DNA of 57,954 nt from Bacteroidota bacterium (lineage in GTDB: Bacteria > Bacteroidota > Bacteroidia > Flavobacteriales > Flavobacteriaceae). The notes under the pieces are model-generated. The model had not been told where the DNA came from, made no database searches, and saw nothing but the letters and a program-made list of their open reading frames with translations. Positions within the stretch are counted from its first letter, which is position 1; every line of letters begins with the position of its first letter. The position numbers and the translations under genes are program-made. The stretch lies in assembly GCA_023390775.1 (NCBI GenBank), contig JAEWCF010000023.1, positions 1-57,954 on the forward strand, read 5' to 3'. Below, in pieces: positions 9,641-18,610 of this stretch.

Positions 9641-9670
9641 AGCTGTCAGCTATCAGCCATCAGCTTTCAG
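9641..9670. repeat. heptad tandem repeat (TCAGCTA-type)
   Basis: Units TCAGCTA, TCAGCCA, TCAGCTT, all 7 bases, with partial units at the edges. It is the reverse complement of the arrays at 9925-9940 and 9991-10020, so the two ends of this gene-free stretch are inverted relative to each other. Confidence 0.75.
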
Positions 9671-9924
9671 TTTGACCGTGCAAAGCGACAACATACATAT
9701 TTCACCGGAACTTCTTGCAAGATTGCTTTGCGATTACGTGTAGCAGATTGTCGCTGAGTTCCCAGCGTATTGAACACTGACACCTGTCAACTCACGGCTT
9801 AATTTGATGCTGCCAACGAATTTTTCTAATTCGGCCTTGCTTGGAAAATCGCGAAATTTTTCACCAGGAAATTTTTTCCAAGTTCAGGTTAGAAGCATAA
9901 ATCCCATCGTAACCTCGCCACAAA
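9671..9924. other. gene-free stretch between sdhB and the GH92 gene
   Basis: About 250 bases with no plausible coding frame, no tRNA-like fold and no clear promoter that I can see. It is bracketed by inverted heptad arrays. It may be a decayed insert or an undetected small RNA; nothing positive supports either. Confidence 0.4.
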
Positions 9925-10020
9925 CTGATAGCTGATAGCTTTTTCTGTTCCAATTAACATTAAGAATCTCGTCGTGAACCAGGTCACAAGCTGATAGCTG
10001 GTAGCTGACAGCTGACAGCT
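9925..10020. repeat. two heptad tandem arrays (CTGATAG-type)
   Basis: Bases 9925-9940 hold CTGATAG twice plus CT. Bases 9991-10020 hold CTGATAG, CTGGTAG, CTGACAG, CTGACAG and CT. Both have a 7-base period and share the same family sequence, inverted relative to 9641-9670. The stretch between them (9941-9990) is unremarkable. Confidence 0.75.
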
Positions 10021-10028
10021 TATTTAAG

Positions 10029-10036
10029 TATCTTTG
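10029..10036 (+). promoter_or_regulatory. -7 promoter box of the GH92 gene
   Basis: TATCTTTG, an exact TAnnTTTG match, ending 15 bases before the ATG at 10052. It supports choosing that ATG rather than the in-frame TTG at 10034, which lies inside the box. Confidence 0.6.
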
Positions 10037-10051
10037 GACAAACCACTTTCC

Positions 10052-12889
10052 ATGAAGCGCTTCGGTATTATCGCCGCGATCCTTTCCTGCGCACTCTCAA
10101 ACGCGCAATCCTATCACGAGTATGTCAATCCCTTTATCGGGACCGGCGGTCATGGCCACACCTTTCCGGGCGCCTCAATGCCCTTCGGGATGGTTCAGCT
10201 TTCACCCGACACCCGCATCGACGGAAGCTGGGACGGTTGCGGCGGTTACCATTATTCCGACAAAATCATTTACGGATTTTCGCATACGCACCTTTCCGGA
10301 ACCGGCGTCTCCGATTTTGGCGACATCATGCTCATGCCCACCACGGGCGAGCCGTCGTTGGAGGTCAAGGACTATGCTTCCACCTTTTCACATGGAAGCG
10401 AAAAAGCGCACGCCGGGTTTTACCAAGTCAAACTGGATGACGGAAACATCGGCGTTGAATTGACTACGACAACCCGGGTCGGCATGCATCGTTATACCTT
10501 TCCTGACACCGGAAATGCAAATCTTGTCCTCGATCTCAATCACCGGGACAAACTGCTTCAGGGAGAAGTCCGCATTATCAGCCCGACGGTGATCGAAGTG
10601 CTCCGCCGCAGCGAGGCCTGGGCCCGTGACCAATATGTATTTGCCAGGATCGAGTTCAGCAGGCCCATGAATGTTACGGCGGTAAAAAACAACGGTTTTG
10701 CGCCTGCCAAGGTCAACGATAAATTTTTTGCCGGTAGCATCCTCTCGCTCGCTTTTTCCACCGCGGTCAAGGCAGGGGAGCAATTGCTGGTCAAAGTAGC
10801 GCTGTCGCCAACCTCGCATGAAGGAGCCGCGCTCAATATGTCGGAAGTTAGGAACTGGAACTTCGAAGCGGTAAAGGCTGCATCGGCGAAAGCTTGGGAC
10901 AAGGAACTGTCAAAGATTGAAATTCCGCTTGTGGACAGGGACAAGGCAACCGTATTTTACACCGCGCTTTACCACACCATGCTCCAGCCTAACATCGCGC
11001 AGGACATCGACGGAAAATACCGCGGCCGCGACATGCAGATCCATAAGGCAGAGGGCTTTGATTATTATACGGTATTCTCGCTTTGGGACACTTTCCGCGC
11101 GGCGCATCCACTATACACGCTTATCGACAAGAAACGCACGGCCGATTTCATCAACACCTTTATCAAACAGTACGAACAAGGGGGCACATTGCCCGTTTGG
11201 GAACTTGCATCCAATGAAACAGGTTGCATGATCGGTTATCATTCGGTATCGGTGATTGCCGACGCCATGGTCAAGGGGATCAAGGGATTCGATTACGCGA
11301 AAGCTTATGAGGCCTCCAAAAATTCGGCAATGCTGGATCACCTCGGCCTGGACGCGTACAAAAAGAACGGTTTTATCGCGATAGATGACGAACACGAAAG
11401 CGTTTCCAAAACCCTGGAATATGCCTATGACGACTGGTGCATCGCGCAGATGGCGGGCCCAACGCTGCTCGCCAGGCCGGACGATTACGCCTACTTCATG
11501 GAACGGTCGCAAAACTGGCGAAACGTCTTTGACCGCTCCACGGGATTTATGCGCCCGAGGCGAAACGGCGGCTGGGAATCCCCGTTCGATCCGCGCGAGG
11601 TCAATAACAACTATACCGAGGGAAACTCCTGGCAATACACATTTTTTGTCCCGCAGGATATCCCGGGGCTTATGGACCACTTTGGGATTGCGGCAAATGA
11701 ACCTCGACGCGCCCGCGCGCTTGAACGCAAACTCGACGACCTTTTTACAGCGCCCACAGCCACCACCGGCCGGGAACAGCCCGACATTACAGGTCTCATC
11801 GGTCAATACGCCCACGGAAACGAGCCCAGCCACCACATGGCCTACCTCTACCACTTTGCGGGAAAACCCGATAAAACCAAAGAAAAAGTACGCTTCATCC
11901 TTGATGAATATTACAAAAATACACCTGATGGACTTATCGGGAATGAAGATTGTGGACAGATGAGTGCCTGGTACGTCCTCAGCGCCTTGGGAATTTACCA
12001 GGTGACGCCCGGCAAGCCCGAATGGACGGTTAATGAACCATATTTTTCCTCCCTCAAAGTCAATTTTGAAGATGGTTCCTCAAAGGTCATTACAGCCGCG
12101 ACTCCACTGGAAGAATTGCAATCGCTCGGGTTGGAAAAAGCACCTGCAAGAACGGGATATCCCGTTCCGGTGTCTTTTCCGGTTCCGGAAATCAGTGCCC
12201 TTGCGCAGTCATTCGGGAAGAGTCAGGTCATAACGGTGGCACATGCGATGCAGGACCTTAGATTATTTTACCGAGTAGTCACGTCCCAAAAAGACAATCC
12301 TCCATTCAAGCGGTACGCCAAACCGTTCAAAATAGACAGATCGACGAAAGTGGAAGCGTTTGTCGAGGACGAAAAGATGAACCGGAGCAAGGTCGTATCG
12401 GCACAATTCTTCAAGAAGCCAAATGATTATCTGGTAAACCTGGTTTCAACCTTCAATCCTCAATACCACGCGGGCGGCGCCGGAGGGTTAACCGATGGAA
12501 TTCGCGGGAATGAAAACTGGCGAAAGGGCGATTGGCAGGGATACCAAGGACAGGATTTCGAGGCCGTGATCGATTTGCGAAAGCGCACCACGGTAAAGAA
12601 AGTGAGTGTTGGATTGCTTCAGGACAGCCGGTCCTGGATTCTGATGCCAACGGGTATCGAGGTCGAGACATCGACGGACGGCAAGACGTTCGGGAACTCG
12701 GCAAGGATTACAATCAATGAAGATCCCAAACGCGATGACACCTTCGTAAAAACGTATGTTGTGGAGGGGATAGACCAATCTGCAAGATTTATCCGGGTCC
12801 GCGCTAAAAACTTTGGCAAATTGCCGGGCTGGCATCAGGGATTTGGCGGCGATGCCTTTATTTTCATCGATGAGATCATTGTAAATTAA
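10052..12889 (+). CDS. GH92 family glycosyl hydrolase (alpha-mannosidase type)
   Basis: A 945-residue exported enzyme. The ATG at 10052 gives a signal peptide (MKRFGIIAAILSCALSNAQS). The GH92 N-terminal domain begins at once with VNPFIGTGGHGHTFPGASMPFGMVQ (first 20 residues suffice to recognise it) and the catalytic domain carries the family signature GNEDCGQMSAWYVLSALG near residue 630. GH92 enzymes are calcium-dependent exo-alpha-mannosidases acting on N-glycans and yeast mannan. After residue 800 follows a discoidin/F5-8-like carbohydrate-binding region (GGLTDGIRGNENWRKGDWQG onward). There is no SusC/SusD pair beside it, so it is not in a classical polysaccharide utilisation locus here. 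The nitrilase-family gene follows after 13 bases. Confidence 0.92.
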   Translation: MKRFGIIAAILSCALSNAQSYHEYVNPFIGTGGHGHTFPGASMPFGMVQLSPDTRIDGSWDGCGGYHYSDKIIYGFSHTHLSGTGVSDFGDIMLMPTTGEPSLEVKDYASTFSHGSEKAHAGFYQVKLDDGNIGVELTTTTRVGMHRYTFPDTGNANLVLDLNHRDKLLQGEVRIISPTVIEVLRRSEAWARDQYVFARIEFSRPMNVTAVKNNGFAPAKVNDKFFAGSILSLAFSTAVKAGEQLLVKVALSPTSHEGAALNMSEVRNWNFEAVKAASAKAWDKELSKIEIPLVDRDKATVFYTALYHTMLQPNIAQDIDGKYRGRDMQIHKAEGFDYYTVFSLWDTFRAAHPLYTLIDKKRTADFINTFIKQYEQGGTLPVWELASNETGCMIGYHSVSVIADAMVKGIKGFDYAKAYEASKNSAMLDHLGLDAYKKNGFIAIDDEHESVSKTLEYAYDDWCIAQMAGPTLLARPDDYAYFMERSQNWRNVFDRSTGFMRPRRNGGWESPFDPREVNNNYTEGNSWQYTFFVPQDIPGLMDHFGIAANEPRRARALERKLDDLFTAPTATTGREQPDITGLIGQYAHGNEPSHHMAYLYHFAGKPDKTKEKVRFILDEYYKNTPDGLIGNEDCGQMSAWYVLSALGIYQVTPGKPEWTVNEPYFSSLKVNFEDGSSKVITAATPLEELQSLGLEKAPARTGYPVPVSFPVPEISALAQSFGKSQVITVAHAMQDLRLFYRVVTSQKDNPPFKRYAKPFKIDRSTKVEAFVEDEKMNRSKVVSAQFFKKPNDYLVNLVSTFNPQYHAGGAGGLTDGIRGNENWRKGDWQGYQGQDFEAVIDLRKRTTVKKVSVGLLQDSRSWILMPTGIEVETSTDGKTFGNSARITINEDPKRDDTFVKTYVVEGIDQSARFIRVRAKNFGKLPGWHQGFGGDAFIFIDEIIVN

Positions 12890-12902
12890 TTGGTGTAATC
12901 AA

Positions 12903-13673
12903 ATGGATAACCTGCTGGATTTAACCATTGTTCAAACGAAACTTAAATGGCATTCGCCCAGGGAAAACCGCGCTCGCCTTGATTTGGAACTCGCAGCTTT
13001 GGAAACTGACCTGATTGTCCTACCCGAAATGTTTTCTACCGGTTTTACGATGGAACCTTCGCAGATGGCCGAATCCATGGACGGCGAAACGGTCCTTTGG
13101 ATGAAAGACAAGGCGAGGGAATTGGACGCGGCAATATGCGGGAGCGTGGTAATCGAGGAAAACGGAAAGTATTACAACCGTGCTTTGTTTGTTCTGCCAT
13201 CAGGAACGATCTATCAGTATGACAAGCGGCACCTGTTTACGATGGCGGGCGAACATTTGAGTTATGAACCTGGTTCGGAAAGGCTTGTGGTCGAATACAA
13301 AGGATGGAAAATTTGTCCCCTGATTTGCTACGACCTGCGATTTCCCGTTTTTTCGAGAAACGATGTTGCGTACGATCTGCTGATTTACGTGGCGAATTGG
13401 CCTGATCCTCGAATTGGTGCCTGGGATGCCCTCCTGAAAGCCCGGGCCATTGAAAACATGTGCTTTACTGCAGGGGTCAACCGCATCGGTACCGACCCGA
13501 ACGGCCATCGCTACACCGGACACAGCCAGGTCCTGGATTGTTTTGGAAATGTAGTGGCGAATTGCGGGGATAGGGCGGAATCTCAGACCATTCGGCTTGA
13601 CCGTCAAACCCTTTATGATGCGCGTAAGAAGTTTCCCTTCCTCGAGGACCGCGACTTTTTCAAGGTAATGTGA
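12903..13673 (+). CDS. nitrilase-family amidohydrolase (omega-amidase-like)
   Basis: A 256-residue carbon-nitrogen hydrolase with the full catalytic triad: Glu42 in LPEMFSTGF, Lys108 in YDKRHLF and Cys142 in LICYDLRFP. The STGF and YDKRHLF surroundings are typical of the YafV/Nit2-like omega-amidase group, which hydrolyses alpha-keto-glutaramate or similar amides, so this is the most likely activity. No signal peptide. It follows the GH92 gene by 13 bases and may be read through from it, though the functions are unrelated. Its last 14 bases overlap the convergent lipoprotein gene. Confidence 0.9.
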   Translation: MDNLLDLTIVQTKLKWHSPRENRARLDLELAALETDLIVLPEMFSTGFTMEPSQMAESMDGETVLWMKDKARELDAAICGSVVIEENGKYYNRALFVLPSGTIYQYDKRHLFTMAGEHLSYEPGSERLVVEYKGWKICPLICYDLRFPVFSRNDVAYDLLIYVANWPDPRIGAWDALLKARAIENMCFTAGVNRIGTDPNGHRYTGHSQVLDCFGNVVANCGDRAESQTIRLDRQTLYDARKKFPFLEDRDFFKVM

Positions 13674-15252
13674 TCGGCTGGTCCACGTCCCAGTTTGCCC
13701 GGACATCGACCTGCCGTGGGAAATAGACCACTTCCTCGGCTTGCCTCGACTCGAGGTAATTCCCGCTGTCCCATTCCCTGTTGCCGTTGGCGTCATAAAT
13801 AATCCGGACGGTGTAGAGTGCGGGATCGAGCAGGTCAAAGGAAATCACGCCCGGTTCGGTCACATAGGCCGAGGTAACGGTTTCGCCATTGGCCTTGGCA
13901 AGTTCCACAATGACCGGATATTGCCGGACATTTTCAAGCGTCAGCCGAAGATTTCCGTAATCGGATGTGTTTTTGGTCGCAACCTGGAAAGACAGCGAGT
14001 CGTTTTTCGCGCCGTAAAAGTCGGTGATGGAACCCGGCAACAGTTCAATTTTATAAAGGGCAAGCGGCTCGCGTTTAAAATCGAGCGTCAGTTCCATGGT
14101 GAAAGGATCATAAGTTACCTTGGAGGAAACCATTGAAGAATCACGTGCGCGAATGCGGATTAGGGACTCGTCAATCGTGGAAATCGGCCTTGTAGACTTG
14201 AGCACAAAAGGGCTGCGAAGCGGAAGCGTACCGCTGAATTTGGGCCGCAGCGAAAGCGTATCGGCTTTTTGCGCCTTGATCCTGACATTGAAATCCTGTT
14301 TGTACGTCCCCCTTGTAACGGACACGTCCAGGGAGTCTGCCTTGAGCGGCCTGAACCAAATATTTAGGGAATCTTTTCCCTCGACCTTGGTTGTGACCGA
14401 CGGAATTTCAACCCCTGCAGAACGCAGCGCGACCGCAATTCCGTTGGGTTTCCCCTCAATAGGCATAATAAGTTTGTTCGCTTCGCCCAGTACAGGTTTC
14501 ATGGCGCGGAAGGGAATCGATTCCCTGAACAATTCCAATTCATAAATCGTATCGCCCGGAACAGTCACAAAGGCCTTCTGAAAGCCGATCTTGTCGGTTT
14601 TGGGGTCGAATTTATAATTGCCGGCCTCGTCTTTCAAGGCAACGAGCTTGTAGCGGCCGGCTTTCAAGTTTTCGAATTGAAAGGTTGTTGCACTGTCCAT
14701 CGTATTGGTCACGTAACGCGGACTGTTTTTGTAAACGATTGAATCCGAATAGGTCGAATCGGCCTCGTAGAGCAAGACCGTGACAAACGGATCCGGCACC
14801 TGATTATAGGCATCGCGCACGATGCCTGACAGTTTGAGCGAGTCGATATGCGATCCCGTAGAAAAAACGTATTTGAATTGAGGAAAAGGATTTGATTCAT
14901 TGTTGTCCTCAATGCTTTGCCCGAAATTAAGGCTGTAGGTCGTATTCGGCAAGAGTGTATCCTTGATCGAGATTCGGATGGTTTTGGACGCGGTGGTAGG
15001 TGAGATTACCGGTGGCGTTTTCATGGGTGGGGACACGATCAGGTTTTTCTCGACGTCTTTTAGTTTGACGTATTCATTGAAGTTCAGACGGATCTCGTTT
15101 CCCTTGAATCCGGTGGAATAATTCTTAGGGACGCTGGATTCCAGTACCGGCGCAAGAGTGTCCTTCGCGCCCCCGCTGATGCTTCCACGCTTTGCGCATC
15201 CCGAAGCCGCGATGGCCACCAAAACCCATATCAATCGTATTAGAGCGCGCAT
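13660..15252 (-). CDS. lipoprotein with N-terminal Ig-like (Big_5) domain
   Basis: A 530-residue predicted lipoprotein: the ATG at 15252 gives MRALIRLIWVLVAIAASGC, a clean lipobox with Cys19. A longer frame starting at a TTG (15270) is unlikely. Directly after the lipobox comes SGGAKDTLAPVLESSVPKN, the start of a Big_5 Ig-like domain found in many Bacteroidota surface lipoproteins. Middle segments (GRYKLVALKDEAGNYKFDP, near residue 205) resemble pre-albumin/SpaA-like folds, and the C-terminus (YTVRIIYDANGNREWDSGNY) repeats that type. No enzymatic motif is visible. Function unknown; probably a cell-envelope protein of the outer membrane. Confidence 0.85.
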   Translation of the reverse strand: MRALIRLIWVLVAIAASGCAKRGSISGGAKDTLAPVLESSVPKNYSTGFKGNEIRLNFNEYVKLKDVEKNLIVSPPMKTPPVISPTTASKTIRISIKDTLLPNTTYSLNFGQSIEDNNESNPFPQFKYVFSTGSHIDSLKLSGIVRDAYNQVPDPFVTVLLYEADSTYSDSIVYKNSPRYVTNTMDSATTFQFENLKAGRYKLVALKDEAGNYKFDPKTDKIGFQKAFVTVPGDTIYELELFRESIPFRAMKPVLGEANKLIMPIEGKPNGIAVALRSAGVEIPSVTTKVEGKDSLNIWFRPLKADSLDVSVTRGTYKQDFNVRIKAQKADTLSLRPKFSGTLPLRSPFVLKSTRPISTIDESLIRIRARDSSMVSSKVTYDPFTMELTLDFKREPLALYKIELLPGSITDFYGAKNDSLSFQVATKNTSDYGNLRLTLENVRQYPVIVELAKANGETVTSAYVTEPGVISFDLLDPALYTVRIIYDANGNREWDSGNYLESRQAEEVVYFPRQVDVRANWDVDQPITLP

Positions 15253-15383
15253 CGAATCATTTTGATGCAAAATAACGATTTATTTTCGCATCTGCAGAAG
15301 GTTGGACGCTGTATCCCCTCGAGTAAAAGTTAAGTACATTCGATCGTAATAATACCATCGCATTTTGCATAATAATACACCGA

Positions 15384-16061
15384 TTAACTATGCGACATCG
15401 CGATGCATGCGATGCTGACTCGGGCACCGGGAATCTCCAGCAAAGCCTTGCCGCAGGCCTCCAGGGTGGACCCGGTTGTAATGACGTCATCGACCAGGAG
15501 AAAATGTGCGTTTGCGGGCGCATTGTCAAGATGGGCAATGAAGGTGGCGCTGGAAGTGGCCCTGGACAGCATATTTTTTCGCGTTTGCGTTTTCGCATAT
15601 CGCTTCCGGGCCAGGATTCGGGGGTTATATTGCGCCGAAAGTCCGGCGGCGAGTGCCCCCGCAAATTTGTCCACCTGATTGTATCCCCTTTGGCGAAGCC
15701 TTCGCGGGTGAAGGGGGACAGGGACCACGACATCCACCTTTTCCAATTGCGAGCGATTTAGATCTTCCGCATACCATTGACCCAAAACTTCCCCGACGGC
15801 TTCCTGTCCGCGGTATTTAAGGTTATGGATTAGTTGCTGAACGATGCCCTTTTTGTGGAAGTAGCACATCGCCGAAACATGTTGCACATCCAACCTCCCA
15901 TATAATTTTGACATCGCTTCGTTTCGGGGTACCAGGTGTTGCAAGGTCATGGGCAACTCATGTCGGCAGGCAAGGCAGATCACGTGCTCGCCTTCGTAGA
16001 GCAATCGGTCACAGCCGGTGCAGACGGGGGGAAACAGCAGGTTGAGCAGGGCGCGTATCAT
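15384..16061 (-). CDS. comF: ComF family phosphoribosyltransferase-like protein
   Basis: A 225-residue protein from the ATG at 16061 (MIRALLNLLFPPVC); the frame extends further upstream but homology begins here. A zinc-finger-like N-terminus has CTGC and, 13 residues on, CLAC. The C-terminal phosphoribosyltransferase fold carries the PRPP-binding signature LLVDDVITTGSTLEACG near residue 195. In competent bacteria ComF supports DNA uptake; in Bacteroidota its role is less clear. It is divergent from glyS, with the start codons 87 bases apart. Confidence 0.9.
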   Translation of the reverse strand: MIRALLNLLFPPVCTGCDRLLYEGEHVICLACRHELPMTLQHLVPRNEAMSKLYGRLDVQHVSAMCYFHKKGIVQQLIHNLKYRGQEAVGEVLGQWYAEDLNRSQLEKVDVVVPVPLHPRRLRQRGYNQVDKFAGALAAGLSAQYNPRILARKRYAKTQTRKNMLSRATSSATFIAHLDNAPANAHFLLVDDVITTGSTLEACGKALLEIPGARVSIACIAMSHS

Positions 16062-16133
16062 ATCGTTAGGGATTATCGGTCCAATATTACCATCGGCACC
16101 TTGTTTTAAATTACGTTTTCCCCTCACTTTTTA

Positions 16134-16141
16134 TATTTTTG
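16134..16141 (+). promoter_or_regulatory. -7 promoter box of glyS
   Basis: TATTTTTG, an exact TAnnTTTG match, with TTG at 16111-16113 (20-base spacing). The glyS ATG begins only 7 bases after the box, so the transcript should be leaderless or nearly so. Confidence 0.65.
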
Positions 16142-16148
16142 CACGACT

Positions 16149-17693
16149 ATGGCAAAACAGGAAGATCTTTTCAAAAACGTGGTTTCGCACGCCAAGGAGT
16201 ACGGTTTCATATTTCCTTCGAGCGAGGTGTACGACGGGCTAAGCGCTGTCTATGATTACGGGCAGAACGGTGTTGAACTCAAGAAAAACATCCGGGAATA
16301 CTGGTGGCGCGCGATGGTGCAAATGCACGACAATATTGTAGGCCTTGACGCGGCCATTCTGATGCACCCGACCACCTGGAAAGCTTCGGGGCACGTGGAT
16401 GCGTTCAATGACCCGCTCATCGACAACAAGGATTCCAAAAAACGGTTCCGCGCCGATGTCCTGATTGAGGATTACTGCGAAAAGATCAACCAAAAGGCCG
16501 AAAAGGAAATTGAAAAGGCACGTGCACGTTACGGCGATTCGTTCAATGAGGACGAATTTGTCACAACCAATGCCCGTGTCGTGGAATATCGGGCAAAAAA
16601 GAAGCAAATTCTGGAGCGGATGGCGCATTCCCTTGAAAAGGAAGATCTTGCCGACGTAAAAGCGCTTATTGAAGAATTGGAGATTGCCGATCCTGACACC
16701 GGTTCCAAGAATTGGACCGACGTACGGCAGTTCAACCTGATGTTTGGGACCAGGCTCGGGGCATCGGCCGACAGCGCCATGGAACTTTACCTTCGGCCCG
16801 AAACCGCACAGGGAATTTTCGTCAATTTCCTCAATGTGCAGAAATCGGGCAGGATGAAAATACCTTTTGGGATCGCACAGACAGGAAAGGCATTCCGAAA
16901 TGAGATCGTGGCACGGCAGTTTATCTTTCGCATGCGTGAATTCGAGCAAATGGAAATGCAATTCTTCGTACGCCCGGGCGAGGAGATGAAATATTACGAT
17001 TACTGGAAGCAGACGCGCTTGAAATGGCACCATTCGCTTGGACTTGGCGAGGAGAATTACCGTTTCCACGATCACGAAAAACTCGCACACTACGCGAACG
17101 CCGCAGCCGATATCGAATTTAATTTCCCATTCGGATTCAAGGAGCTTGAGGGAATCCATTCCCGTACCGATTTCGATTTGAAGGCGCACGAGGAATATTC
17201 CGGCAGGAAGCTGCAATACTTTGATGCCGAACTCAACCAGAATTACACGCCTTATGTCGTGGAGACATCGGTTGGGCTTGACAGGATGTTCCTGGCCGTA
17301 TTTTCGACCGCGCTGAAGGAGGAAACCCTGGAAGACGGTTCACAGAGGACGGTGCTCAGGTTGCCGTCGGTATTGGCCCCTATCAAGGCCGCAGTCCTTC
17401 CGCTTGTGAAGAAGGACGGGCTTCCGGAACTTGCGAACGAGATCCTGGAAAGCCTTCGGTGGGACTTTAATGTTACCTATGATGAAAAGGACGCTGTCGG
17501 CAGGCGTTATCGCCGGCAGGACGCCCTGGGGACACCGTTTTGCATCACGGTCGACCATCAATCGCTGGAAGATCGTACGGTAACCGTCCGGCACCGGGAT
17601 TCGATGTTGCAGGACCGGGTTCGAATTGACGATTTGCATCGGATCATCGATGAGGCTGTGTCAATGAAAAACTGGCTGAGGAAGGCCTTTTAA
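16149..17693 (+). CDS. glyS: glycyl-tRNA synthetase (single-chain, homodimeric type)
   Basis: A 514-residue class II synthetase of the alpha2 type, not the two-subunit GlyQ/GlyS enzyme. Class II motifs are visible: motif 2 around GKAFRNEIVARQFIFRMREF (near residue 245-265) and motif 3 in ETSVGLDRMFLAVF (near residue 370), with the glycine-specific SSEVYDGLSAVYDYG at residues 20-34. The C-terminal anticodon-binding domain (APIKAAVLPLVKKDG onward) starts near residue 402. It charges tRNA-Gly in the cytoplasm. Confidence 0.97.
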   Translation: MAKQEDLFKNVVSHAKEYGFIFPSSEVYDGLSAVYDYGQNGVELKKNIREYWWRAMVQMHDNIVGLDAAILMHPTTWKASGHVDAFNDPLIDNKDSKKRFRADVLIEDYCEKINQKAEKEIEKARARYGDSFNEDEFVTTNARVVEYRAKKKQILERMAHSLEKEDLADVKALIEELEIADPDTGSKNWTDVRQFNLMFGTRLGASADSAMELYLRPETAQGIFVNFLNVQKSGRMKIPFGIAQTGKAFRNEIVARQFIFRMREFEQMEMQFFVRPGEEMKYYDYWKQTRLKWHHSLGLGEENYRFHDHEKLAHYANAAADIEFNFPFGFKELEGIHSRTDFDLKAHEEYSGRKLQYFDAELNQNYTPYVVETSVGLDRMFLAVFSTALKEETLEDGSQRTVLRLPSVLAPIKAAVLPLVKKDGLPELANEILESLRWDFNVTYDEKDAVGRRYRRQDALGTPFCITVDHQSLEDRTVTVRHRDSMLQDRVRIDDLHRIIDEAVSMKNWLRKAF

Positions 17694-18610
17694 CGAAATT
17701 TTCCCGACTGGAGTGCCTTCTCAAGATTTTCCTTAAAAAAGGAGAGTTTGGCATCGGAATTATTTTTTAGCTGATCTTTTACCGCCATGTTTTCTGAAAC
17801 TACGGGCAACTGACGGTCCAAGAGAAGCCTGAATGAATGCCAGTCGTGGTTTGTCGCCTCCATAATGGACACAATGACGGCCGAAACTTCCTGCAAACTC
17901 GCGTCCAAAACGTAGGTTGTGATATTGCCTGCCTTTTTATAACGCATTTTAGGCTTTGTACCTGAAAGCCGATCCAGTGTAGCCTTAGCCAGTCTTGAAA
18001 AAAGGATATCTGAGCATATTGCGGCCAATTCTTCCAGATGGGGCCTGATTCCGGCCCATTTCCATCCTCTCATCGCCAAAATCCCGTCAAAGAACGGATC
18101 CGGCAATGCGCGCATCCATTGCGTAAGCTCAGTACCGCTACGGCTAAGTATCCGGCCCACGGACTCCTTGGCGGTGCCTATAAAGGCGGTGAGCCCAACA
18201 GCATCGTTTATTTTTTTGAAAAGGTCCATCCCACCAATTTCGTCGGCGATTGCTTTGGCGCGCCTGGCATATTTCAGTTCACTTGCGTAAAGGTACCCCG
18301 CCTCGTTTGCCGTTGCGATGATTTCACACAACTGCACGAAGTCCTGCGCGGAAATGACGGCTCGTGGTTCGCCTTTAAGATTGACCATGTCGGGCTCCGA
18401 AAGATCGTCCAACACATCTACCGATACGGGAATGAAGCGGCTGAGATGCAGGATGAAGTCGTGGAGCCACGTTTGGGATTTGCCTTCGTAACCGAGGATC
18501 CGTGAGCACGATTCGACAAATAAAACCGGTGTATCATCGTGTATAATACCACACAATATTTGACCGTGTTGGAATTCAATATTGCCCGGACCAAAGTTTA
18601 GTGCGATCAT
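17690..18610 (-). CDS. P63C-domain protein
   Basis: I chose the ATG at 18610, which overlaps the upstream gene's TGA in an ATGA arrangement and gives 306 residues; an alternative ATG at 18631 would add MAQNAAK. The C-terminal third (LTQWMRALPDPFFDGILAMR to LLLDRQLP, roughly residues 165-275) matches my knowledge of the P63C domain: WxxxxPDxFF, a GW, then NDIVYxRLAxxxLDxL-like text here reading SDILFSRLAKATLDRLSG, and a DWxxFxxLLDR end. Around residues 75-150 is an alanine-rich helical stretch (AIIATANEAG-like). P63C proteins are of unknown function and often lie near phage or mobile genes. No signal peptide; probably cytoplasmic. Translationally coupled to the gene before it. Confidence 0.75.
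   Translation of the reverse strand: MIALNFGPGNIEFQHGQILCGIIHDDTPVLFVESCSRILGYEGKSQTWLHDFILHLSRFIPVSVDVLDDLSEPDMVNLKGEPRAVISAQDFVQLCEIIATANEAGYLYASELKYARRAKAIADEIGGMDLFKKINDAVGLTAFIGTAKESVGRILSRSGTELTQWMRALPDPFFDGILAMRGWKWAGIRPHLEELAAICSDILFSRLAKATLDRLSGTKPKMRYKKAGNITTYVLDASLQEVSAVIVSIMEATNHDWHSFRLLLDRQLPVVSENMAVKDQLKNNSDAKLSFFKENLEKALQSGKFR

Noticed and set aside
9671..9924. tRNA or riboswitch between sdhB and the GH92 gene
   Set aside because: No cloverleaf or known riboswitch core could be recognised, and the following gene has its own close promoter box.
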